Origin: Akkermansia muciniphila
GTDB taxonomy: Bacteria; Verrucomicrobiota; Verrucomicrobiia; Verrucomicrobiales; V1-33
Reading direction: 5' to 3'
DNA length: 46,276 nucleotides
Assembly: GCA_945900785.1 (NCBI GenBank)
Contig: CAMDJM010000034.1
Span: 1 to 46,276 of the forward strand
The notes under the pieces are model-generated. The model was given only the letters and a program-made list of their open reading frames with translations, searched no databases and was not told where the DNA came from. Shown piece by piece: positions 18,201 to 25,500 of the stretch. Both the position numbers and the translations under genes were made by a program. Numbering within the stretch: position 1 is the stretch's first letter; every line of letters begins with the position of its first letter.

Positions 18201-20233
18201 TGACCTGGCAGACTGGACCAGGTGCCTGGGGCGGAGCCACGGTTGGCGACCCAGGAGCGCTTCAGCCGGTGGCCGGGTTCTTCGGAGGAACTGAGCCAGA
18301 ACTCGGCGGTTTCATCTGCAGTGAGGAAGAAGGTGTAGTTCCCGCTGGTGGGAGCCGTAAGATAGCCCCGCAGGCGGTCGCCGAATTGATCGCCGTCATT
18401 GGAGGGAGCCTCCAGGGAGGATAGCAAGGTCGAGGCTGAGGGAGGAGTGGACAGGGGGATCGAGCCCAGGCCACTGCCGCTGAGACCGGTCCAGACCTCG
18501 CGGCTGAGCGCGCCGCCGCTTTCCAAAATCAGAATGGGAACCATGATGGTGGCACTGCCGGAGGCGTTCGAGCCCGTGACTGTGGCCATGACCAGTCCAG
18601 CCGGGGCATGGGTGGTGCCACTGATGAGGCCGGTGTCACTATCAATACTGAGTCCCCCGGGAAGCTGGTCCGCCGCCCAGGCAAAGGCAGCCGGACGGGC
18701 CGGGATCTGATAGCTGAAAGGACCGCCGCGCAGGGCAAAGGCATAGGGCGGTGCAGACAGCACGGGAGCGCCGCTGGCAGCGGGCGCATGGGGATCGCAG
18801 ATCAGGGAGCGGAAGGGGACCAGCGTTTTTGTTCCATCCGGCAGCGTCCAGAAAAACCGCACACTGGAGGAATCCGGAGTCGTGGCGCTTTCACGGTGGT
18901 CGAGCCTGAAATTGACAGGAGTGCCGGCCGTGAAATTCAGGGTGGAATTAGCCAGGGCCGTGGAGCTGGAATATTCCGTCAAAGGACTCGTGATGGTGCC
19001 GCCCCATTGGCTGATGACCGTGGTCCCGTTCACGGAGAGGACCGCACCCCGGTCGGCCTGGACATGGAGGATGTATTTCCCGGTGGCCGGTGGCAGAAGT
19101 TGCCCTTCCCACCGGATGGACCAGGCGTCGGGATTCGTCAGGCCAGTGCCAGGGGGCGGGCCTGCTCCCCAGTTGAAATCAACCGGCCCATCAATGCGGC
19201 TCAGCTTGAGCTGTGCGGGATCGAAGTTGGCGTTGGTGGCCGGATAGATGGGATAGGTTGTTTCCTGGGTGTTGAAGTATTTGCCCAGCAGCCCATACCG
19301 GAAATCCTCAATCGTGGCCGAAGCGCTGTTGATGGATCCTACCGTGTAGCCGGTGCCGGGATTTACCGTCAGGATGATGGTCTCAGCGGGTTCCGGCAGA
19401 CCATCCGCAGTGGGCGGCAGGGTGACGGTGGCCGTAGTGGCCCCGAAAGGAAAAGTGACGGTGCCGGAAGGCGCGGGGTAGTCCCTGCCGCTGGTGGCGG
19501 TGCCCCCGGTGGCATAGGAAACGCTGAGCGCATTGAGATTCCCGGAGCGGGTGAACCGGAAAACGATAGGGTTGGAACCCGCTTCCGTCCCACTGCTGAT
19601 GGCGGCGCTGACATTGATCCGGTTGGTCAGAAGAAGCTGGCTGGTGATGCGTTCCATGTCGCTGCGTCCGTCTCCGTCCGTATCCGGAAGGAGAGGATCC
19701 GTGCCGCCTTTCCTTTCCTCCCAGTCCGTAACGCCATCAGCATCACTATCCACATCCCGGACGAGCAGCCGGATGAAGCGGATGGGTCCCGTGCGGGTGC
19801 ACAGACAGGAGAGGGGAGCGCCGTCGCCGATGACGGCGGGACCTTCATTCACCCAATCGGACCCCAAAGAGTTGTTGGTCTGGACCTGATATTCCTTGCC
19901 TGGCTGGGTGGGCCAAAGGGTATTCAGCCCCGCAATGGTGGGCTCCACGACCGAGAATTCCAAGCGGTCTGCGCCATTCAGCGGATTGGTGCCGGCGGCG
20001 TTTTCCTCGGCGTTGGTTTGTCCATCCCCATCTTGGTCAGCGGTGGCGCTGGTGAGTCCGGGATATTGACTTTCATACAGGTCGCTCAGGGAGTTCTGGT
20101 TTTGATCAATCCCCAGCATCACTGGATGGGTGGTGCCGTCGTGAGCCCAGGCCCGGGGAAGGACAAGGAGCATCCCCACGCCCAAAATGCGGGCGCTGGA
20201 GTGGCGCCATGGAAGGAGCATGGATGAGATCAT
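15233..20233 (-). CDS. giant DUF1800 protein with Calx-beta, two PA14-like and CHRD domains
   Basis: 1666 residues from MISSMLLPWRHSSARIL, with a signal sequence ending at AWAHD. Domains in order: a DQDGDGQTNAEEN repeat module (~40-195, ending in more DxDxDG loops); a Calx-beta domain (~204-310); a PA14-like domain (YGLLGKYF, ~312-474); an Ig-like putative adhesion domain (~488-568); a second PA14-like domain (~571-733, TSGNYTFFLTADETAEFW); a CHRD domain (~743-870, with HLHDSRPGPTG-like and INLHTNSFPNGEIKG motifs); and DUF1800 from VKKQDIVRFLQQATLG (~888) to the end. Most DUF1800 proteins are 450-600 residues, so the N-terminal half is an unusual set of carbohydrate- and protein-binding modules. 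It forms an operon with the downstream DUF1501 gene. The enzymatic function of DUF1800 is unknown. Confidence 0.9.
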   Translation of the reverse strand: MISSMLLPWRHSSARILGVGMLLVLPRAWAHDGTTHPVMLGIDQNQNSLSDLYESQYPGLTSATADQDGDGQTNAEENAAGTNPLNGADRLEFSVVEPTIAGLNTLWPTQPGKEYQVQTNNSLGSDWVNEGPAVIGDGAPLSCLCTRTGPIRFIRLLVRDVDSDADGVTDWEERKGGTDPLLPDTDGDGRSDMERITSQLLLTNRINVSAAISSGTEAGSNPIVFRFTRSGNLNALSVSYATGGTATSGRDYPAPSGTVTFPFGATTATVTLPPTADGLPEPAETIILTVNPGTGYTVGSINSASATIEDFRYGLLGKYFNTQETTYPIYPATNANFDPAQLKLSRIDGPVDFNWGAGPPPGTGLTNPDAWSIRWEGQLLPPATGKYILHVQADRGAVLSVNGTTVISQWGGTITSPLTEYSSSTALANSTLNFTAGTPVNFRLDHRESATTPDSSSVRFFWTLPDGTKTLVPFRSLICDPHAPAASGAPVLSAPPYAFALRGGPFSYQIPARPAAFAWAADQLPGGLSIDSDTGLISGTTHAPAGLVMATVTGSNASGSATIMVPILILESGGALSREVWTGLSGSGLGSIPLSTPPSASTLLSSLEAPSNDGDQFGDRLRGYLTAPTSGNYTFFLTADETAEFWLSSSEEPGHRLKRSWVANRGSAPGTWSSLPGQKSLQVRLAAGQRYYIEAIRRETTGSDHLAIGWLRPGQSGTEPAGVVPGWALSPYLPPAATVPDGTLYIASLTPQAGAATLGAGSAVLFVNAAKTDAELTFTYSNLTGPIISQHLHDSRPGPGPTGAIIFDIDDETPDAAGVRHWHFTATGNHTTADVLAAVESGTCYINLHTNSFPNGEIKGFFQPATGSQFFTPPAAPPAAELTLPADPTVKKQDIVRFLQQATLGGHPDADGFGTVSTAPFGGFDPGSIESVAARGYSQWLEDQLALDPGTDPETVVLQNLIPGTLYDVVTNGRRLPNALATFYNGSGPLSSFLRTYYERYPRSGADPNGQSSESATDLWRTWWRSALTARDQVRHRMAYALSQIMVVSEDGPLDERSRAVAQYYDLLYYHGLGNFRTLLEKVTLNPAMGKYLDMLGNKKPDATSGSIPNENYAREILQLFSIGLKRLHPDGSLVLDINGLPLATYGQDNVVGYAHTFTGWSYGTGGNANFVSPMAVNPSNHATGEKLLLENAVLPANASPTAATCDAELQASHDVIFHHPNAGPFICRQLIQRMVTANPSPGYLYRCASAFDDNGSGVRGDMKAVMRAILLDPEARNQTPRLQPGFGKLKEPVLRATQMLRAFQAFSFAASTWGNSIDLGAAVFSPQGNLNLAVPLRTASVTYGTTSQVTITTSWMDDAIDPDGTAAASAPAVFSFPLAPGNLILLRRQTAPPAGGLVINAAGDTNSPQNGLYVFTANGVPLARAPVADTPAELNKAWIMLATARRDAPGTPGGSPLPNINGGVLLGNRYYQQTSSVTNLGTDPVLWTLSTSGAGNTHRRLWEMGNLRSPFQQNPLRSPTVFNFYEPDYMFLGQTGNAGLTGPEFQITSETTVITTANWFYDLTRRNSANTSSPFSYGQGYSYGDDNKKEIKLNLTRERPMAANAGTLVDHLATLLMPGQMTPRLRSLLTGYLTTITATTDADKMNRLGEALYLISLCPEFAIQR

Positions 20234-20362
20234 GATGGGATAAAGAAAAAGTTGACACACCCAAGTCCTTCGAGCTTGGCAAGTAATCCATAATTACTGT
20301 AAATCATAAGCTGCTTGGAGACCAGAATTCAAGGTAATTAGGTCAAATTTGCGAAAAAAACG

Positions 20363-20393
20363 GGCGATAACATCGATTAAAACGATATTCGCC
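20363..20393. promoter_or_regulatory. imperfect inverted repeat in the divergent DUF1800 / punA spacer
   Basis: GGCGATAACATCG (20363-20375) and CGATATTCGCC (20383-20393) are imperfect inverted arms around ATTAAAA. They sit in an AT-rich 224-bp spacer that must hold the promoters of both divergent genes. The 20280-20400 stretch is clearly richer in A and T than its surroundings. No convincing -35/-10 pair was found, so the site is only a candidate operator. Confidence 0.25.
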
Positions 20394-20457
20394 TCAGCGC
20401 CATCCAAAGATGGCGTTAAGAAGTTGCGCCGGGCGGGGGATGGGCCAGGATGAGGCC

Positions 20458-21237
20458 ATGAATTCAGATGCTTTTACAATTTCGGGAATGGTGCAGGATT
20501 TTTATCCCCGGGTGGGACTGGTGTTGGGTTCGGGCCTGAGCGGCTTTACGCAGCGCGTGGAAATCGCCGCGAGGGTGCCCTATCGTGAACTTGCCCTGCC
20601 CCAAAGCGGTGTGCCAGGACACGATGGTGAACTGGTGTTGGGCACGGTGGGTGGCACCCGCGTCGCCATCCTGTCCGGCCGGGTGCACCTCTATGAGGGA
20701 CGCGGCGCGAAGGAAACGACCGCCGGGGTCCGGCTGCTCGGAGCCCTGGGCGTGCGGCAGGCCATCCTGACCAATGCCGCCGGCACCCTGAATGAAGCCT
20801 TCCGCCCAGGCGAGTGGATGATGCTGACGGATCACCTGAACCTTACAGGAGAATCCCCCCTGACCGGTGGCCCCAATTTCGTGGATATGTCAGAAGTTTA
20901 CAGCCTCTCCCTGCGGGCCAGATTCATTGCCGGTGCCGCCTCCCAGGGGGTCCGACTGCATGGTGGCGTCTACGCGGGCCTGAAAGGACCCCAATATGAA
21001 ACGCCCGCAGAAATCCGCATGCTGCGTGCCATCGGTGCCGATGCGGTGGGCATGAGCACCGTGTTGGAAGCCATCCAGGCCCGGGCGCTGGGCATGGAAG
21101 TGGCGGCCTTTTCCTGCCTGACCAACTGGGCCGCCGGCATGGATGGTCCGCTCAATCATGCAGAAGTGATGGAAGCCGGGGCCGAAGCCTCCGGCATGCT
21201 GGCTGATTTGCTGGAGGAGGTGCTGCGGGTAAAATGA
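20458..21237 (+). CDS. punA: purine-nucleoside phosphorylase (trimeric, PNP/MTAP family)
   Basis: Cleaves purine (deoxy)nucleosides with phosphate to give the free base and (deoxy)ribose-1-phosphate in purine salvage, in the cytoplasm. The 259 residues carry the family signatures: phosphate loop GSGLSGF (24-30), PGHDGELVLG (53-62), RVHLYEG (75-81), TNAAGTLN (105-112), GPQYETPAEIR (177-187), GMSTVLEAI (198-206) and the purine-binding LTNWAAG (221-227). The length is normal for the trimeric family. The start ATG 20458 has an AGGATGAGG ribosome-binding sequence, and the upstream ATG at 20410 is less likely. Its stop overlaps the start of the following peptidase gene by 4 nt (ATGA), an uncommon neighbour for a salvage enzyme. 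Confidence 0.93.
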   Translation: MNSDAFTISGMVQDFYPRVGLVLGSGLSGFTQRVEIAARVPYRELALPQSGVPGHDGELVLGTVGGTRVAILSGRVHLYEGRGAKETTAGVRLLGALGVRQAILTNAAGTLNEAFRPGEWMMLTDHLNLTGESPLTGGPNFVDMSEVYSLSLRARFIAGAASQGVRLHGGVYAGLKGPQYETPAEIRMLRAIGADAVGMSTVLEAIQARALGMEVAAFSCLTNWAAGMDGPLNHAEVMEAGAEASGMLADLLEEVLRVK

Positions 21238-22571
21238 TTGCCGCCCGCCTCTGCTTCACGGGCCTGCTGTTCATCAGTGCTCCTGCCACGCCGGCTCCCG
21301 CCGCCATTGCGATCCAAACTGGCCACTCCCCTGGAGACGCCACTTTCAATCTGCCCCCCGTGCCGCCTCCGGCCCTGAATGATGCCGCTACGAAAGCCGT
21401 CTTCAAAATCACCGGCGGCCAGGCTGATTCCCATTCCGGTGCTCTGGAAGTCCTGCATGATGGCCACATCCCGGCCAGCAGTGATAGCCCCCGGGAAAAT
21501 TTCTTCTTTGCCCCGGACTCCGCCGGGGCGGCCCTCCTGATCGATCTCGGGCGGGGCATTAATCTCAAATCCATCGCCACCTACTCCTGGCACCAGGCAG
21601 GACGCGCCGGGCAACAATATGCCTTGTATGCTGCCTCCGGTGGGAAGGATGGGACCCAACCCGCGCCTGACGCGGCGCCTGATTCACCGGGCTCCGGATG
21701 GACCCTGCTCGCCAAAGTGGACACCTCCGCCAAGGGCCCTGGCCAGCACGCGGTGGAACTCTCCGGCAGTCCCCAGGCCACGCTGGGCAAATACCGCTAT
21801 CTTTTATTCAGACCACAGGCGAATCCGGATCCCTCCGGCTTTGGCCAGACTTTTTTCAGTGAGATTGATGTCACCGATGCCAATGCCCCGGAAGTCCAGC
21901 GCCTGCGGACGGAACCGCTGCTGGATACCTATCAGACGGATGACGGCAAATACACGTTCACCGTGGACTCCACCCGCTCCCCCGATCTCCGGGAATGGTT
22001 CGGCAAAAAAGTCATGCCCGCCGTGAAGGAGTGGTATCCAAAAATCACCGCCCTCATCAGTGTGCCGGGCTTTCCGCCTCCTGACAAAATGTCCCTGCGT
22101 CTCCAGGAAGGCGAAATTGTGCCTGGCAACCGGGGGATTCCCGCTTATGCGGTGGGAGGAAACATCGTGGTGAGTTCAGACTTCATGCGTTCGGAAGCAA
22201 ACCGTGAAGCCATCGGCTGCGTCATCCATGAGATCGTGCACGTCGCCCAAACCAGCCACTGGGGGCCACAAAATCATGGCAGGGTGCCCACCTGGATTGT
22301 GGAAGGAGTCGCCGACTACGTGCGCTGGTTTTTGTTTGAGCCGGAATCCCGCGGAGCCGTGATCCACCAGCCGGACGATGCCCGCTACGATGCCAGCTAC
22401 CGCACCACCGCCAACTTTTTCGACTGGGTGATCCGGAATCATATCAAAGACCTGCCCCGCAAACTCAATGCCACCTTCAGCACCGGCTACCACGCCGGCC
22501 TGTGGCGGGATTGGACCGGGAAATCCGTGCAGGAGCTGGCCGCAGAGTGGAAAAAATCACTCTTCCCCTGA
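21234..22571 (+). CDS. exported BSP-family zinc metallopeptidase with discoidin-like N-terminus
   Basis: 445 residues, with the start fixed by the ATGA overlap with punA. A signal peptide occupies residues 1-~24 (FISAPATPAPA). Residues ~40-215 resemble an F5/8 type C (discoidin-like) sugar-binding module: INLKSIATYSWHQAGRAGQQYALY and a closing GQTFFSEIDV. Residues ~228-440 match the basic secretory protein family (BSP, PF04450), which has a zincin fold. The zinc motif HEIVH is at 332-336 within CVIHEIVHVAQ, followed by WIVEGVADYVRW with the expected downstream acidic residue, and a GYHAGLW segment. It probably degrades or remodels extracellular protein or glycoprotein. It converges on the CotH gene with only 19 bp between them and no evident terminator. 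Confidence 0.85.
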   Translation: MIAARLCFTGLLFISAPATPAPAAIAIQTGHSPGDATFNLPPVPPPALNDAATKAVFKITGGQADSHSGALEVLHDGHIPASSDSPRENFFFAPDSAGAALLIDLGRGINLKSIATYSWHQAGRAGQQYALYAASGGKDGTQPAPDAAPDSPGSGWTLLAKVDTSAKGPGQHAVELSGSPQATLGKYRYLLFRPQANPDPSGFGQTFFSEIDVTDANAPEVQRLRTEPLLDTYQTDDGKYTFTVDSTRSPDLREWFGKKVMPAVKEWYPKITALISVPGFPPPDKMSLRLQEGEIVPGNRGIPAYAVGGNIVVSSDFMRSEANREAIGCVIHEIVHVAQTSHWGPQNHGRVPTWIVEGVADYVRWFLFEPESRGAVIHQPDDARYDASYRTTANFFDWVIRNHIKDLPRKLNATFSTGYHAGLWRDWTGKSVQELAAEWKKSLFP

Positions 22572-22590
22572 AACCGTCAGGATCCGGCGC

Positions 22591-25500
22591 TCAAGGCACC
22601 TTCACGCGCAGTCTGGCATATTGGCGCGGGGTATCCGGCGTAAGCGGCAGCGCACTTTGCCAGGTATCCGTAAAGCGTCCATCCGGCAAAACCGTTCGGC
22701 CGATCAGGGTGGCATTTTCCGTCCAATGTTCGAGGTCGCTGGAGAACTCCACATGCCGGCTGTGCCCACCATTCCCCGCCATATAACTGAAAATGAAACG
22801 GAATCCGCCCCCGGCAGTGCTGGCCCGGGGCAGAGCCCCCAGGGAAACCGCTGCAGGCGATGAGCCCAGGGAAAACTCCAGCAGATTCGTCATCCCATCC
22901 CCGTCAGGATCCTCCTCCATCCCGCCAAGACCGGGATATCCCGCAGCCCAGGTGGTATAGCTGATCCTGTCATCGCTGCCTGGATTGCCATTGCTGGTCA
23001 GGCTGGCCCGCCATTCCATGGGATCCCCATGGTTCAGCCCTGGCTTTTCCGGATTGATCAGGACCAGACTGGCTCCGGCCCCATTCGGCGCAGTGGGCCA
23101 GGGTGCGCCACTGCCATAGGAAAACTCAAAAACGGGTGTGCCCGCGCCAAAGCTGAGTTTGAGATTTTCTCCGCCATTGTTCAAGGCATCCGGCTCGAAT
23201 CCACCAGCCGCCACCGGCAGGCCATTGCCATAACGGACCGCGAAGGCCAACGGATTCCTGGCAATAATCAGGTGTCCTCCTGCTGCCAGCAGCGTGCCGC
23301 TGGGAATGTCGAAGTCCACGCCCTTGGTAAACCGCAGATCTGTCAGGTCAAGACTGGTCCGGCTGATGTTGGTCAATTCAATATATTCCAGCTGCTGGGC
23401 CGTCCAGGCGGCCTTCCACAGGGGATGCGCCGCTTCCGCCGGCGTCACCGGCCCCGGATTGTAATTGATTTCAGTAATCCGCAGGCTGCTTTGATAGGGG
23501 GCAGTATTTGCCGTGGCCACGATGAACTGCACCGGCGGAGACCACCAGGACCAGCGTTTCGTCGCATCCATGTGCCGCACCCGGGCCCGGTAGGTGTGCC
23601 CGGCCACCACCGCCCCGGCCGGGATCCTGACTTCAGCCACGGAAGGGCTGGTGAGGGGGACTTCCGGAGAAGTCCACACATTTTCCAGTTCATAGATGCA
23701 GGGTTTGGCAGGATCGTATCCGGGGATACCAGGGGCAGAAATTTCCCCGATGCGCCACTGGACGGCCCCGGCGGTGGCACTGCCCTGGGGGTCGGCAAAG
23801 TCCGTGCTGGTAAAGCGCAGGTCATTCGCGGGGAAGCCGGCTGATCCGCTGGCAAAGATAACCGGCATATTCGGCCAGGCCAGATCTGCACTGTAGGTCC
23901 CCGTGGTCGGAGGGTTGGCATTGCAGTCGAAATAACCGCCGTAGATGGACTCCCATTCGAGGGCTTTATAGCCATAGCCTTTCTGGCGGTTCACATCCGG
24001 ATCGGTGCCGGATCCGCCCGCGTTGCTGGCCTTCCTCACCCAGGCGGCAGCGCTGGCCGGATAGGTATTGGTGGCAAAGTTGGTGAACCATTGGGCAAGA
24101 CCCTCATGATTGCTGAACCGGTCATTGTCAGGATCAGGCAGGCTCCGCACCCAACTGCCGGTCTGGGCGGTGCCACCGAGGCCGCCCCGGGGTCCATCCA
24201 GATAGGCGGCCCGGTAAAAGTTCCCCCGGTGTTCCGATTGTCCGGAATTGCCCCCACCGCCGCTGGAGCGGGGATGAAGGTTCCACATGGCGGCATCGAT
24301 ATCAGCCCACGAGCGTTTGGCCGATGGGGAATTCACCATGCGGGCGTATTCCTGGATCAGTTGCCCCACCTGACCGCCATTGGGGGTATTGTCACTGGCC
24401 ATCAGGCTCAGCAATTCCCGGCAGCGGTTGCGGTATTCGAGGGCGATGGCCGGCCAGCGCGACATGGCGCGGATGGTGTTGGGCGCTCCCGCCACCGCGA
24501 CCCCGTTATCCATCGCCCCGCCCCAGTGCGCGGCCGGGATGAACATCATGTCCAGATCATAGGGCATGATCACCCAGCGGTTATCCGTGGGCCGGTGGTA
24601 GTAGCGGTAGTTGTCTCCGGGACGCACATCGACATTGCCAATCAGACGGCTGAGCCCCATGAAGGTGTATAACGCATTCAGATCGTTGTTGGCCCGATAC
24701 CAGGCCTCCGTCTGTCCGGACTGCACGCTGGCATTGCGGAAGGCATCCCAATCCAGACTGCCGGTCGGCTGCGTGTCAGCCTGATGCTTTTTGTCCCCGC
24801 CATCGCCTTCGATACTGTAAATGTTGCCATCCTCCAGTCCCCGCTCGTCGAGGAAATTCCCCTCCGTCGGCTCCATCGCCATGTAGAGTCCCCAGAGGTC
24901 GCCGGAGTATTGCCCTTTCAGGCTGGGCCCTATCGGATCGTTGGTGATGGTGCTGGCTGCAGGGTTGACCTCTGCCGTCCTCCGGATGACCCGCCAATGC
25001 ACATAACTGGTGCGCAGGGCCGGGACACCGCCCAGCTCGTAAATTCTTGAGGAAACGGCCTCTTCAATGCCAGCCGCCCCCCGGTTCACTGAGGCCCATG
25101 GGCTGGCACAGCCATTCAAGCCCAGCGAATTCCACTTCTGACTGTAAGGGCGGCCCCAGTTATCATAGGCCTGGAAATCCCGGGCGCGGTTGAATTTGAT
25201 GCCCCACTTGTTTTTGCCACTCACGTAGACGGACCCGATTCCGCGGACTTGATAGGAAATATGATCGTAGACCTGCCCCCGGTGCACCAGAGCCCCCTGG
25301 AAAAGCGTGCCATTGAAGTTGCCGTCATACTGGCAGCTGATGATATTGGCCTCATTCGCGATCAGGTGCCATGGTTCAATGCTCTGCAGCAGGGAGGAGG
25401 GATATTCCTCCACCGGGGTGGCGGGCGAGCCGGCAAATGCCGCCGGGCGCAGCGCCCCGCTCCACGCCGGCACCGAATTATAAACAAAGTAGGCAAAGTT

